Part shown: one piece after another, positions 16,637 through 25,810 of the stretch
How the letters are laid out: every line of letters begins with the position of its first letter
Position numbering within the stretch: position 1 is the stretch's first letter
Origin: Oscillospiraceae bacterium
GTDB taxonomy: Bacteria > Bacillota > Clostridia > Oscillospirales > CAG-272
Assembly: GCA_015064735.1 (NCBI GenBank)
Contig: SVRP01000006.1
Span: forward strand, 102,037 to 144,471
Length of the DNA: 42,435 nucleotides
Direction: 5' to 3'
Translations under genes and position numbers: made by a program
Notes under the pieces: model-generated
What the model was told of the DNA's origin: nothing
The model's database searches: none
Seen by the model: the letters and a program-made list of their open reading frames with translations, nothing else

Positions 16637-18361
16637 TTATTTCAGCTTTATAAAGGCATACGCTCTCGGCTTGGACAGCTTGACGGTTGCATGTCCGTCC
16701 TCAACCTTAACCTTTACGTCCGCATTGGAGCAAAGAATCTCCGCTTTGCACTTTCCCACGGGTATATTGAATATGCCCGTATCTATATCGGTATACTCGC
16801 GGAAAACGAGAAGATACTCGGGCTTTCCGTCCTTCGATACGTAAAATCCCGTATGCGAGCTTCCGTCGGGTCTTTCGCCGATAGGCGCTATATCCGCATT
16901 TGAAAGAATACTTCTATGCTCTTTCCATACCTTCATAATGGGTGCAAGCTCTGCCCTTCTTCTTTCACTAAGGAACTGAATCTCCATCCAGAACAAGGGA
17001 TTGGACATCATAACCGAAGCAAACAGATAGTCCATATCATAATTTATGGGTGCAAAAGGATCTTCCGCATCGTAGTTATCGCTGTAAAGATCGGGATTTA
17101 CCAACTCAAACTGAAAACGGTTGGTAGGCAGATAGCGGGAAAGATCCCACAGGTTTTTCAGAGGCTTATACGGGAAGGATATCGCGTATCTCGTATATCT
17201 GTTCTCTACGAATATTGTACCGAATTCTCTGCCGCACAGGTAATTAAGACGCTCATATCTCGTAACGTCCATCTGAACGGACACGTCATCTCCGAGAGAG
17301 TAGATATGCTCAAGCAATGACAGCATCTTTTCAACGTGCGCCTTATCCGATGCCTGATACATATCAAGCTTGAAAAATCTCGCGCCGTACTCATTATATG
17401 CCTTTGTAAGCACTGCCTTGTCTCGTTCAAGCTTTGCGAAGCAATCGTGGCTTGAGGGGGCAAACCACATGCCAACCTTGATTCCGTCCTTTTTCGCAAG
17501 CTCGGTCAATGGCATAATGCCGTTTGGAAAGCGTTCGGTATTCAGCTCCCAATAGCGCTCGTCAAATATTCTGTTTCCTCTTTCGTCTCTTAAGGATTTA
17601 TAAAGGGTGTTTCCCGACTGCCAGCCGTCGTCTATCTGCACTATGTCAACCCCTATTTCCTTTGCAGCCTCTATTTCCTTTTCAATAAAAGCTTCGCAAA
17701 CGCGGTCCGCACTATGGCAGTCGCCCCACGTATTGGACATGGTAACAAGCTCGGGACAATTATTGGCATGACGGAAATATGCTCTTACAAAGGCATCACT
17801 CTCTCCCCTTTTGCACTCTCCGATAACCACGGGATATCCGCCGTTTTTAACGGTTACGTTAAAGGGCTTGGCGTTGACCTTGAAAATATCCTCGGGATTA
17901 CGTCTTTGGAGCCTTGTTTCCCCGCGGGTGTGGTCGGGAGTTTCGGATATTATAAAATAAGCCTTATCCGAAAGCGGATTTTCAAAAATGAATATCTCTC
18001 CGCTCAAAGTTTTATGAAGCCCCTTGAAGAAAAGCTCGTAAAGAGTTTCATCAACAAGAGTGTCGCACTCGTCTGTAAATGCGTTGAGCTTTACCGTGCG
18101 GACTCTCCAATGCTCTCCGTAGAGAGAAAATACGTTTTCCTCACTATCGTCGCTTATGCGTATGATAGGCAAATCACCCCACACAGAATAAGAAACCGAG
18201 CTTCCGTCCTCTCTCTTTGCGCAAATTTCGGTATATGGCATACTTCTGCTCTTGGGGTCTACAGTTATGCTTTCAGCCTCGCATATTCCCGAAAAATCCT
18301 TACAAATACTTCCGTTATCTACTGTAAGAATATTCCCGTTAATCTCAAAAAACTTATTCAT
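16637..18361 (-). CDS. GH36-like alpha-galactosidase-type glycoside hydrolase
   Basis: This 574-residue cytoplasmic enzyme (no signal peptide) has a beta-sandwich N-terminal domain (about 1-190) and a TIM barrel with clan GH-D signatures: GVDIVQIDDGWQSG near 240, KVGMWFAPSSHD near 300, and RFFKLDMYQA near 345. The Asp in that last motif is the likely nucleophile. The C-terminal beta domain follows after about residue 500. The usual GH36 acid/base segment is not obvious; VQMDVTRYERLN is the likely equivalent, so substrate may differ from simple alpha-galactosides. AAGGAGA precedes the ATG. It lies 12 bases after the propeller glycosidase gene in one operon, suggesting action on the same glycan. 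Confidence 0.82.
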   Translation of the reverse strand: MNKFFEINGNILTVDNGSICKDFSGICEAESITVDPKSRSMPYTEICAKREDGSSVSYSVWGDLPIIRISDDSEENVFSLYGEHWRVRTVKLNAFTDECDTLVDETLYELFFKGLHKTLSGEIFIFENPLSDKAYFIISETPDHTRGETRLQRRNPEDIFKVNAKPFNVTVKNGGYPVVIGECKRGESDAFVRAYFRHANNCPELVTMSNTWGDCHSADRVCEAFIEKEIEAAKEIGVDIVQIDDGWQSGNTLYKSLRDERGNRIFDERYWELNTERFPNGIMPLTELAKKDGIKVGMWFAPSSHDCFAKLERDKAVLTKAYNEYGARFFKLDMYQASDKAHVEKMLSLLEHIYSLGDDVSVQMDVTRYERLNYLCGREFGTIFVENRYTRYAISFPYKPLKNLWDLSRYLPTNRFQFELVNPDLYSDNYDAEDPFAPINYDMDYLFASVMMSNPLFWMEIQFLSERRRAELAPIMKVWKEHRSILSNADIAPIGERPDGSSHTGFYVSKDGKPEYLLVFREYTDIDTGIFNIPVGKCKAEILCSNADVKVKVEDGHATVKLSKPRAYAFIKLK

Positions 18362-18373
18362 TGCAACGTCTCC

Positions 18374-19831
18374 TTATTTGTTAAAGGTTATTGCGTAAAG
18401 GTCGCAATCCTTCATAGTAATTCTGAATCTTACAGTCTGTCCCTTGAGCTTTGACAGCGATGCGTCAAAATCGCAAGGACGGCTTATTGAGTTTCCGAAC
18501 ATTCTTCCCGTATCGTAGCCCTCAATGAAGGCTCCGTTCTCGTCGAGAATTTCCATACGCAGGAACCCGAGCGCGGAGGTTGCAAAATTCACTGAAATAT
18601 CTCCGCCCGAAAGGGTTACAGGCTTACTGATTACCTCTCCGCCTTCAAAATCAGCTCTCCAGGAATAGAAGCCGTCCATGCGGAGAGTATATCTCTCAAA
18701 GGTTACGGGTCTTGCGCGGTAACCGTGTCCTACGTAGAGTGAAAGCTCATTGGGCTCGCCTCTGAAGTCGGATTCGGTCTCTATCATTCCGTGAACGAAA
18801 TATCCGTCTCCGTAAACCCAGTTATCTCCGTTCTCGATACCTGATGTGAAGAACGCTTCGCGGGTGCGGTTAAAATTGTATCCGTCCCTTGAAATCATAA
18901 GCATGGTCTCAGTCATGGCCGAGCCGCCTCTGCCACCGTATTGCTGTAAAAGCAACGGACGGAAACCGCCAACGTCGGGCAGATACTTATAGTTCTTTAC
19001 GTCGGGAGCACGGTCTATGTATCTTGTGGGCATACCGAAAAACATATCGGTATTGGGGTATTTCATTACGTTATTTGTATAAAGCTGTATTTCAAGAGGA
19101 TCGCTGTAAATAAGAGGCTCAGGCTCAGTCCAATTTATAAAATCCTCAGAAAAGCAGAGTCTTACGTCTCTTACGTGATTTTCTTTTTCGTATTCTATCT
19201 TGTTATTCTCGTCAAGAGAATGATAATCCCGCATATAAAGGCGGTACTTGCCCATAGCCTCGTCATAAAAGGCGATGTTCATAGAATCGAAGCGTCCCTT
19301 TACGTCAAGGATACCCGCTTTCTCAAAGTGAAGTCCGTCAGCGCTTTTGAAATATATAAGCCGCTTTTCCTCTCCCACTCTGTGTCCCGTCAGAGCCTTA
19401 TATTTCGCATCCGGAGCGCAAGTAGGATTTTCATCGAGAAAAATCGCAAGATTATCAATATATTTGTCGTCGGGAGCATTCATCATTACGATGTTATTAT
19501 CTCTTGAGCCGTTGTATTCGTATATTCCGAGATTGGGACGCTCAAAATGCTTTCCGTCATAGCTGTATGCCACGCACCATACGCCGTGCTCTCCGTTTTC
19601 GGTTTTCCATACGCCGTCATTACCGCCGCAGCCTCTGTAATAAAGGCGGTATTTTTCTCCGTCGTTTATTATCTGACCGTATCCGCAGTGCTCACCCTCC
19701 CAAGGCTTGTCGCACTCAAGTATGCTTCCCTTTCTGACAAGCTCGTGCATTTTAAGGTAAATGCCGTCGTGCTTCTCTGCAAGCGCCATGTCAAACATGA
19801 CTTCCTTTTTAATGTCAACACTGTTATCCAT
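18374..19831 (-). CDS. Five-bladed beta-propeller glycosidase-like protein (GH32/GH43 clan type)
   Basis: This 485-residue protein has no signal peptide. Repeated blade motifs such as GEKYRLYYRG (near 57), YSYDGKHFERP (near 90), AKYKALTGH, GKYRLYMRDYH and DGYNFNRTREAF mark a propeller like those of GH32, GH43 and GH68 enzymes. Residues from about 375 form a C-terminal beta-sandwich, as in GH32. I could not identify the exact catalytic triad, and similar proteins are usually annotated only as hypothetical glycosyl hydrolases. GGAGG lies upstream of ATG 19831. It is first in an operon with the GH36-like gene, from the promoter at 19865-19893. Confidence 0.7.
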   Translation of the reverse strand: MDNSVDIKKEVMFDMALAEKHDGIYLKMHELVRKGSILECDKPWEGEHCGYGQIINDGEKYRLYYRGCGGNDGVWKTENGEHGVWCVAYSYDGKHFERPNLGIYEYNGSRDNNIVMMNAPDDKYIDNLAIFLDENPTCAPDAKYKALTGHRVGEEKRLIYFKSADGLHFEKAGILDVKGRFDSMNIAFYDEAMGKYRLYMRDYHSLDENNKIEYEKENHVRDVRLCFSEDFINWTEPEPLIYSDPLEIQLYTNNVMKYPNTDMFFGMPTRYIDRAPDVKNYKYLPDVGGFRPLLLQQYGGRGGSAMTETMLMISRDGYNFNRTREAFFTSGIENGDNWVYGDGYFVHGMIETESDFRGEPNELSLYVGHGYRARPVTFERYTLRMDGFYSWRADFEGGEVISKPVTLSGGDISVNFATSALGFLRMEILDENGAFIEGYDTGRMFGNSISRPCDFDASLSKLKGQTVRFRITMKDCDLYAITFNK

Positions 19832-19864
19832 ACTATACCTCCATAGATATATCTGTCGGTCTCA

Positions 19865-19893
19865 TTATATCAATATAAGCATTACAGAACAAG
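19865..19893 (-). promoter_or_regulatory. Promoter of the propeller/GH36-like operon
   Basis: Minus-strand TTGTTC (19893-19888), 17 bases, TATAAT (19870-19865), 34 bases before ATG 19831. Confidence 0.65.
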
Positions 19894-19924
19894 CCCCAAA
19901 AAGACATAATTTTAAAGTCTTGTC

Positions 19925-20965
19925 CTACTTTTTACCGTTTTTTACTTTTTTCAATTTTCTTATTAGCAGATACGTAATTTCGGTAAGTCCCCACGCAAGG
20001 ACGGAAGACAAAGCTATCATCAGAAGATACAGCGGCAAAAGCTTTCCAACCGACACGGTAGCATATCTGTTCCTTATTATCATTTTCCAATAATAATGGT
20101 TCAGGAAAATATAGGTGCTCGCCGTTGCCAACACTCCCGTGATCTTACGGTTTCCCACAAGCGCAAGCACGGTCTTGCCCGAAAATGCAAGATACAGCAA
20201 CCCGAATATAAGCGCAACTACAATAAAATCGTTAGAGGTTCTTGTATAGCGACCTACATATTGCTCCTTGCTTGCGCAAATAAAATATATAAGCCCAGCC
20301 CAGCTGCCTATCTCCAAAGCCGAATACACACCTCTCATTACGGGAGATATTTCCTTTTTGGATCTTTTGACAAGCAAGAACAGCACAAATCCCGCGCTCA
20401 TGCCCGCAACTGCGCGGAGGATCCCGGCATTCAGAAAATCAAAAATCCACGTATCCGAAACGTCAAGATGTCCTATCTGCAGACACAAAAGTCCGTATGA
20501 CAGCACGCAAAGAATCGGCGCCACACTGTATCCAAACTGCTCAGGATTCTTTCTTGCCGCCAAATGAAGAATAGCAACCGAGAGAAGCATAGCCGATAAA
20601 TACCACGAAACGCCCGTAACCCAAAGTCCGTCAAGTCCCGCCATCTGCATGGGAAAGACCTCAAACAGCAATCTCGGCAGATATTCGGCAGGATATTCGT
20701 ATGCCAAAAATCCTATAAGCGCCGAAAAGAGTAACGGAAAAAATATGCTTGAATACTTACGCAGCACAAAGCGGGCTGTGCTGTCCGGAAGTACCTCTTC
20801 CACATCCGTTGCTTTTGTCATAGATGACATCATTAGAAAGCCGGTTATCATGAAGAAACCTTCAACAACTATGTAACCGCCCCATATTGCAAATCCGAAA
20901 TGATAAAGAATAATTATTATACTGAAAACAAATTTTATAATGTCTACGGAGCTGTTACGCTTCAT
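19925..20965 (-). CDS. Acyltransferase 3 (OafA/NodX-type) membrane protein
   Basis: This is a 346-residue integral membrane protein with about ten hydrophobic segments. The N-terminus RNSSVDIIKFVFSIIIILYHFG followed by VEGFFMITGFLMM fits the acyltransferase-3 pattern, in which a His in the first membrane segment (H22 here) is needed to move acyl groups to extracytoplasmic sugars. These enzymes O-acylate polysaccharides or cell-wall sugars. It is preceded 12 bases away by an SGNH hydrolase gene; in many systems an AT3 protein works with an SGNH partner that completes or reverses the acyl transfer. The C-terminus ends in a basic lysine-rich tail. Confidence 0.85.
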   Translation of the reverse strand: MKRNSSVDIIKFVFSIIIILYHFGFAIWGGYIVVEGFFMITGFLMMSSMTKATDVEEVLPDSTARFVLRKYSSIFFPLLFSALIGFLAYEYPAEYLPRLLFEVFPMQMAGLDGLWVTGVSWYLSAMLLSVAILHLAARKNPEQFGYSVAPILCVLSYGLLCLQIGHLDVSDTWIFDFLNAGILRAVAGMSAGFVLFLLVKRSKKEISPVMRGVYSALEIGSWAGLIYFICASKEQYVGRYTRTSNDFIVVALIFGLLYLAFSGKTVLALVGNRKITGVLATASTYIFLNHYYWKMIIRNRYATVSVGKLLPLYLLMIALSSVLAWGLTEITYLLIRKLKKVKNGKK

Positions 20966-20977
20966 TAAAATTCTCCC

Positions 20978-21613
20978 TTATTTTCCGCTTTTATCAGTAA
21001 ATTCAACGGGAACACCGTTTCCGTCCGACTCGGGGAATTCACACCCGATCTCCACCTTTCCGGGCAGACTCTGCGCCGCCTTGCGTATACAGTCTGCCGT
21101 AAGACGGGCGCAAAGGGCTATTCCGCTCTCGGACATATGAATATTGTCCTCGCATATATATTCGTCAATATTCTCAGCAACAGCCGAATAAAGGTCGTTG
21201 ATAAGAATTCCCATTTCCCGCAATTTGGGTACGATCAGCTCGTTATATCTGCGTATATCCTCGTTTTTGTTATATTGATTTTTCTCACTTACGGGAGTCG
21301 TGGTAGCAAATATAACGCACTCATGCTCGGCTTTAAGTATCCTCGCAATGCGAAGCATATTATCGACATATTCCTCCTCAGACGTAAAAAGCCCGTCTCC
21401 GAAAAGGTTACATATATCCCAAAGACCGTTGTTCCAGTGAACGATACGGCTGCCTCTCATGTCCTTTTTCCAGTCAAATATACCTCGCAGTGTATACTTT
21501 GCGAATCGGCAGTTATTTTCGGGCGCAAATATCTCAAAATTCTCGCCAAGTATCTCTTTAACGGCGGGAACGTACTGTATTCTTATGGAATCTCCTAAAC
21601 AAGTTATTTTCAT
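20978..21613 (-). CDS. SGNH/GDSL-family hydrolase
   Basis: This is a 211-residue protein without a signal peptide. Block I is CLGDSI, with nucleophile Ser9; WNNGLWD (60-66) gives the block III asparagine; EDNIHMSE (155-162) carries the Asp156-His159 pair of the catalytic triad. SGNH enzymes are esterases or acyltransferases acting on acetylated sugars or lipids. It is encoded directly upstream of the acyltransferase-3 gene with 12 bases between, so the pair probably handles O-acetyl groups of one glycan. Being cytoplasmic, it may instead deacylate imported oligosaccharides. It follows a broken gene fragment on the same strand and may use that fragment's old promoter at 21890-21918. Confidence 0.85.
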   Translation of the reverse strand: MKITCLGDSIRIQYVPAVKEILGENFEIFAPENNCRFAKYTLRGIFDWKKDMRGSRIVHWNNGLWDICNLFGDGLFTSEEEYVDNMLRIARILKAEHECVIFATTTPVSEKNQYNKNEDIRRYNELIVPKLREMGILINDLYSAVAENIDEYICEDNIHMSESGIALCARLTADCIRKAAQSLPGKVEIGCEFPESDGNGVPVEFTDKSGK

Positions 21614-21632
21614 TTTTCTTCGTTAACCCCCA

Positions 21633-21872
21633 TCAGGATGCAAGAACCGCAAAGTTTTCACCGCAGGGTCTTGCGGCATCCTTCTCTTCATACTCAAACA
21701 TTATATAGGTGGAACCGTCTACAAAGCAATATGCCGTGCGATACGAAATCTCGCCCAACATATCGACCTTAAAGGAAAACTTACATCCGTAAGACGTTTT
21801 TTCGTATACGTAATCGTCATAAGTGTATATAGCGGAAACCGAGGTTGCTTTTTTGGCTTCCTCTGCGTTCGG
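21633..21872 (-). pseudogene. C-terminal remnant of an unidentified gene
   Basis: About 80 codons on the minus strand read as protein, with stretches such as TSVSAIYTYDDYVYEKTS and YCFVDGSTYIMFEYEEKD, ending in TGA at 21635-21633. There is no start codon, and an in-frame stop precedes the fragment at 21875-21873. A promoter-like sequence remains just upstream, so the 5' part of the gene was probably deleted. The beta-rich Tyr/Phe composition recalls secreted clostridial proteins; no family recognised. Confidence 0.5.
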
Positions 21873-21889
21873 TCAGCTATTATAATTCA

Positions 21890-21918
21890 ATTTTATCATT
21901 ATAGAGATATAAAGTCAA
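21890..21918 (-). promoter_or_regulatory. Promoter-like sequence ahead of the remnant and the SGNH/AT3 genes
   Basis: Minus-strand TTGACT (21918-21913), 17 bases, TAAAAT (21895-21890). It could now drive the SGNH and acyltransferase genes through the broken fragment. Confidence 0.5.
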
Positions 21919-21960
21919 GAGAAATTTATTATACATAAAATTTTAAACGTATAATGATAA

Positions 21961-22008
21961 AATCAGACACATCATCAAAGCAACCGCCAAAATGATGTGT
22001 CCGTTTTA
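21961..22008 (-). terminator. Terminator of the FAD-oxidoreductase remnant (GGACACATCAT family)
   Basis: 12-bp inverted repeat (21964-21975 with 21992-22003, one wobble), 16-base loop and flanking A/T runs. Member of the recurring GGACACA hairpin family. Confidence 0.8.
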
Positions 22009-22011
22009 TTT

Positions 22012-22446
22012 TTATTCCGCGGGAACAAAAAGCTCTCTATCGGGAACGATTGCCCCGTTCTCCTTAAGCGTTTTCTTTAAAAGCTCCATGTCGACCGAGC
22101 GGACCTTTCCGTCCTTACAAAGCGAAGCGGCGGTTCCGACTACCTCTCCCATAGCCATACAACTGGATTTCACTCTCAACGCACTCATTGTCTCTCTGTC
22201 GGCAGAGGCGCATCGACCCGCTACCAACAGATTGTCAAAGCCCTTAACGCACATAGCGCGGTAGGTTACGTTAGGAACGACACCCTCGGGAAGCTTTCCG
22301 CTGGGTCTTTCAAACGCCTCGTTCTTCTTATAGGAGTGAAGGTCTATATTATAGTAGCCGTAGCAGACAGAATCGGGGTAAAGTCTTCCCGTAAGGAAAT
22401 CGTCTACGCTCATCTTCATAGCTGTAAAACATATTAGCCTCCCCAA
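22012..22446 (-). pseudogene. C-terminal fragment of an FAD-dependent oxidoreductase
   Basis: The 144-codon frame ends with the hallmark C-terminus of FAD-dependent oxidoreductases found near glycan-degradation genes (FAD_oxidored type). It has FDNLLVAGRCASADRETMSA, then LRVKSSCMAMGEVVGTAASL, the segment that closes over the FAD. Complete members have over 400 residues with an N-terminal GxGxxG nucleotide-binding motif, which is absent here. The first codons do not match a normal start. A ribosome-site-like GGGGAGG upstream leads instead into another frame that stops quickly. The rest of the gene has been deleted, so the product is presumably inactive. It lies 22 bases after the GH43 gene. 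Confidence 0.75.
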
Positions 22447-22468
22447 TTTTAGTTCATTTTGGGTTCAT

Positions 22469-23863
22469 TCACTCGTCCCAAACAAGCGTACCGTTTTCTT
22501 CTCTTATAGCAATAAATACAGGCGTTTCTTCTCTTCCCTGCGACGAACTGTTAGGAGAGTGTATAGACAGATACATCTTTCCCGAAATACTCTTGAATAT
22601 CATTCCGTGTCCTCCGTCGTACTCCTCCGTCATTGACTTTGAGTACAAGAGCTGTTCGTCGTGAGTCCAATTTCCGTCTAATCTGCCGTTATCCGATCTC
22701 GCAATACCTACACAGTATCCGTGTGAGTCAGAGGTAGACCATATCATAAGGAGTTCACCGGTCGAGCATTTATACATCCAACAACCGTCGGTTACCTGAC
22801 TTTTCGACCATGAGGGGTCATCAGCTCGGAAAAGCTCTATAGGTTCTGATATAAATCTTGTAAGGTCGTCTGAAAGCTTTGCCGCCGCCATTCTGCCTAT
22901 TCCGTCGTCGGTACTTGTCCACTCGTGTACGAATACCATCCATGGCTGACCATCTTCATCTATATAGAGTGTTCCGTCAATAGAGTCCCAATCCTTGGGA
23001 GTTATATGACCGTCGGTTATCATGGTAAACGGACCTTCAGGCTTTGAGGACTTCATAATAACGCAGCCTCTGTGTCCCGATGCCTCGGATAAATATGTGG
23101 TAAACATATAATATTCGCCTTTGTATTCGTGTACCTCCGGCGCCCAATAGTTATCCTTTGCATCGGCAGGAATATCTACGACTACACCGAGATCCTCCCA
23201 TTTTCCGTCAAGCCGTCCACCGGTATTCTTAAAGCAATGCCAACGTGTACCGTAAGCATAGTATATTCCGTCAACAAGAAGAATAGAGGGATCGCGAAGA
23301 CGTCCTATGGAGGAAACGATCACAGGATCCTCTATGATCGCGTTAATGTTTTGTGTTGTAATGATTTCCAAAATCTGACGTTTGGCAGATTTTGCCGCAT
23401 TTACCCCGTCGTAAAGGATCACAAAATCTCCCTCGGCAGTATACTTTACAATATATCCGTTCTCCACAAGCTCGGACTTATACGCAACGGAGCTTTCCCG
23501 TCTCGTATCTCCAACGATTATCTCATATTGAGTTTTCTCGCTTGTATCGTTTTTAAATTTAGGCTTTTTTCCGGTTTTTTCGATTATAAGATCGGATATT
23601 GCATAAACTATATCCGTTTCTGTGTTACCGAAATCTGACGAATACACTATGGAATACAGCGAAAGCTCCACACCCTCTATTGTAACCTCGGGCTCCCCTC
23701 TGTCTATGTCATTATCGGGAATATCCGCACCGCCCACATCAGTACTGTCATCCTCGGTTTGCGACGACATATCTGTATTTCCGAGAGCTTTATCGGTGCC
23801 GCACGCACAAATCGAGGAAACGACCGTACATAAAACAAGAATAAACGATAGCAATCTTTTCAT
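22469..23863 (-). CDS. GH43-family lipoprotein glycosidase
   Basis: This 464-residue lipoprotein has a signal peptide ending near ICAC (Cys21 probably lipidated), then an acidic Ser/Asp linker to about 60. Residues 60-170 form an alpha/beta domain with YEIIVGDTRRESS, of a type seen N-terminal to glycosidase domains in Ruminococcaceae-like lipoproteins. The GH43 propeller runs from about 180 with the general base Asp191 in RLRDPSILLVDG and Asp296 in SIDGTLYIDEDG. The position of the usual EGP acid reads VTDGCWMYK, as in some GH43 subfamilies. It is likely an arabinofuranosidase- or xylosidase-type enzyme on the cell surface. It is encoded 21 bases after the ABC transporter gene and is the only exported sugar hydrolase in the window. 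Confidence 0.85.
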   Translation of the reverse strand: MKRLLSFILVLCTVVSSICACGTDKALGNTDMSSQTEDDSTDVGGADIPDNDIDRGEPEVTIEGVELSLYSIVYSSDFGNTETDIVYAISDLIIEKTGKKPKFKNDTSEKTQYEIIVGDTRRESSVAYKSELVENGYIVKYTAEGDFVILYDGVNAAKSAKRQILEIITTQNINAIIEDPVIVSSIGRLRDPSILLVDGIYYAYGTRWHCFKNTGGRLDGKWEDLGVVVDIPADAKDNYWAPEVHEYKGEYYMFTTYLSEASGHRGCVIMKSSKPEGPFTMITDGHITPKDWDSIDGTLYIDEDGQPWMVFVHEWTSTDDGIGRMAAAKLSDDLTRFISEPIELFRADDPSWSKSQVTDGCWMYKCSTGELLMIWSTSDSHGYCVGIARSDNGRLDGNWTHDEQLLYSKSMTEEYDGGHGMIFKSISGKMYLSIHSPNSSSQGREETPVFIAIREENGTLVWDE

Positions 23864-23884
23864 ATTACAAAAGCCTCTCCTATT

Positions 23885-25645
23885 TCACATATTTGAATAG
23901 AGCTTATACAGCTCGGAATAGATCCCGCCTTTTTGTACCAATTCTTCATGTGTGCCCGATTCGGCAATTCCGTCCTCGGTAAGCACCAAAATACGGTCTG
24001 CATTCCGAACGGTAGTCAATCTGTGCGCAATAGTAAAGGTTGTTCGTCCGTGGGCAAGCTTTTCCAAGGACTCCTGCACCAGCTTTTCGCTTTCGTTGTC
24101 GAGAGCGCTGGTTGCCTCGTCAAGAATAAGCACGGGGGGATTTTTCAAAAATACCCTTGCAATCGAAACTCTCTGCTTTTGACCGCCCGACAGCTTGACT
24201 CCCCTCTCACCCACGTAGGTATCGTAACCGTTGGGAAGCGACATGATAAACTCGTGAGCCCCCGCAAGCTTCGAAGCTTCAATTATTTCCTCATCGGTAG
24301 CATTTCGTTTTCCGTAAGCAATATTCTCACGGATACTGCCCGAGAAGAGATAAACGTCCTGAGCGACTACGCCTATATTATCACGCAGGGAGCTGAGCGT
24401 CAGCTCCTTGATATTCTTTCCGTCAAGCAGTATCTCTCCGTCCGAGACCTCGTAAAATCTCGGGATAAGCGAGCAAAGTGTGGTCTTTCCGCCACCCGAG
24501 GGACCCACAAGGGCGATACTCTCTCCTGCCTTGACCGACAGATTGAGATTCGTAAGCACGTTTTTATTTTCTGTCTCGTAGTGGAAGGTTACGTTGCAAA
24601 ATTCTACGTTACCTTGAACATTCTTGGCATCTGTCGCATTCTTTGCGTTAGTTATTTCGGGCTCTACGTCCATAATTTCATAGAAACGCTCTATACCCGT
24701 CATTCCCCTTTGGAACTGCTCGGTAAACTCCACTATTCTGCGAATTGACGTAAGCAGCGTGGTAACGAACATAAGATATGCCACGTAATCTGCGGGACTT
24801 ATCTTACCCCATATCATAAACATCGCGCCGATTACAACAACGACGATATACATCAAGCCGTCGAAAAAGCGTGTAGACGAGTGAAATCCCGCCATTGCGT
24901 GATATACTTTTTTCTTGATTGAAAGAAATTTTTGGTTACCTGCCTCGAATTTTTCTTCCTCGACCGCCTCGCCCGAAAAGGATTTTACAACGCGTATTCC
25001 AAGGAGACTGTCCTCAACGGATGAATTAAGCTCTCCTATCTGTACACGGGATTCACGGAAGCCCGCGCGCATACGCTTGTTGAATTTCGTAAGAACAACG
25101 AGCATAAGCGGAATCGTCGCAAAAACTATCAAGGTCAGAGGAACGCTCATGGTACAAAGAATTATGAACGCGCAGACTATCTTTATTCCCGCAATGAAAA
25201 ATTCCTCAGGGCAATGGTGAGCAAATTCGGTTACGTCAAAAAGGTCGCTGGTTATTCTCGACATCAGTGTTCCGACCTTCGCGTTGTCGTAGTAGGAAAA
25301 GGAAAGCTTCTGCAAATGCCCGAAGAAATCCCTACGCATATCGGTCTCGATACGAGTTCCCATAATATGTCCTACCGATGCCATATAGTAGTTGGCAACC
25401 GTATCAATAATACGCAAAACAAGATACAAAGCGCCCAAGCGAAGCACGAGTGTAACCGTCAGTGTCATTGGAACCGAGGTCGCCTTGTCGGTTATCTCAC
25501 GGACGATAAGGGGCAAAATAAGCTCGCATAGCGTTGTGAGAGCGGCGCAGAACAGGTCAAGCACCATTATCCATTTGTATTTTTTATAATAGGGGAGAAA
25601 TCTCTTTAACAAAGACATGCTTCCCTTTTTCTTTTTGTTTTTCAC
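23885..25645 (-). CDS. ABC exporter, fused membrane and ATPase domains
   Basis: The protein is 586 residues from GTG 25645, a half-size ABC exporter that should work as a dimer. Six membrane segments fill about 10-320 (ABC transmembrane type 1). The ATPase has Walker A GPSGGGKT (381-388), the Q-loop in VVAQDVYLFSG, signature LSGGQ (485-489), Walker B VLILDE (505-510) and the switch His in TIAHRLTT. Its relatives export lipids, peptides or drugs; the substrate is unknown. The GTG start is chosen because AAAGGAGT is six bases upstream; an upstream TTG overlaps that ribosome site. It probably forms an operon with the GH43 lipoprotein gene 21 bases downstream. Confidence 0.92.
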   Translation of the reverse strand: MKNKKKKGSMSLLKRFLPYYKKYKWIMVLDLFCAALTTLCELILPLIVREITDKATSVPMTLTVTLVLRLGALYLVLRIIDTVANYYMASVGHIMGTRIETDMRRDFFGHLQKLSFSYYDNAKVGTLMSRITSDLFDVTEFAHHCPEEFFIAGIKIVCAFIILCTMSVPLTLIVFATIPLMLVVLTKFNKRMRAGFRESRVQIGELNSSVEDSLLGIRVVKSFSGEAVEEEKFEAGNQKFLSIKKKVYHAMAGFHSSTRFFDGLMYIVVVVIGAMFMIWGKISPADYVAYLMFVTTLLTSIRRIVEFTEQFQRGMTGIERFYEIMDVEPEITNAKNATDAKNVQGNVEFCNVTFHYETENKNVLTNLNLSVKAGESIALVGPSGGGKTTLCSLIPRFYEVSDGEILLDGKNIKELTLSSLRDNIGVVAQDVYLFSGSIRENIAYGKRNATDEEIIEASKLAGAHEFIMSLPNGYDTYVGERGVKLSGGQKQRVSIARVFLKNPPVLILDEATSALDNESEKLVQESLEKLAHGRTTFTIAHRLTTVRNADRILVLTEDGIAESGTHEELVQKGGIYSELYKLYSNM

Positions 25646-25676
25646 GTGCGACTCCTTTGGCAAGTTTAATGAAATT

Positions 25677-25705
25677 ATTATACCACATTGTGTGCGTTAA
25701 AACAA
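25677..25705 (-). promoter_or_regulatory. Promoter of the ABC exporter/GH43 operon
   Basis: Minus-strand TTGTTT (25705-25700), 17 bases, TATAAT (25682-25677), about 30 bases before GTG 25645. Confidence 0.65.
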
Positions 25706-25754
25706 GATAAAATTTGCGTCAAAAAGTGGGGATTCAAGCTTATATCCCACAAAA

Positions 25755-25797
25755 ATCGGACTCGCGCAAGGATTTCCCAAAACGGAGTCCGACTTTT
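25755..25797 (-). terminator. Terminator of the 1073-residue glycosidase gene
   Basis: 8-bp stem (25756-25763 with 25785-25792) flanked by A- and T-runs. The TCGGACTC arm resembles the GGACACA hairpin family. Confidence 0.75.
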
Positions 25798-25810
25798 AAT
25801 TATTTAGCGG

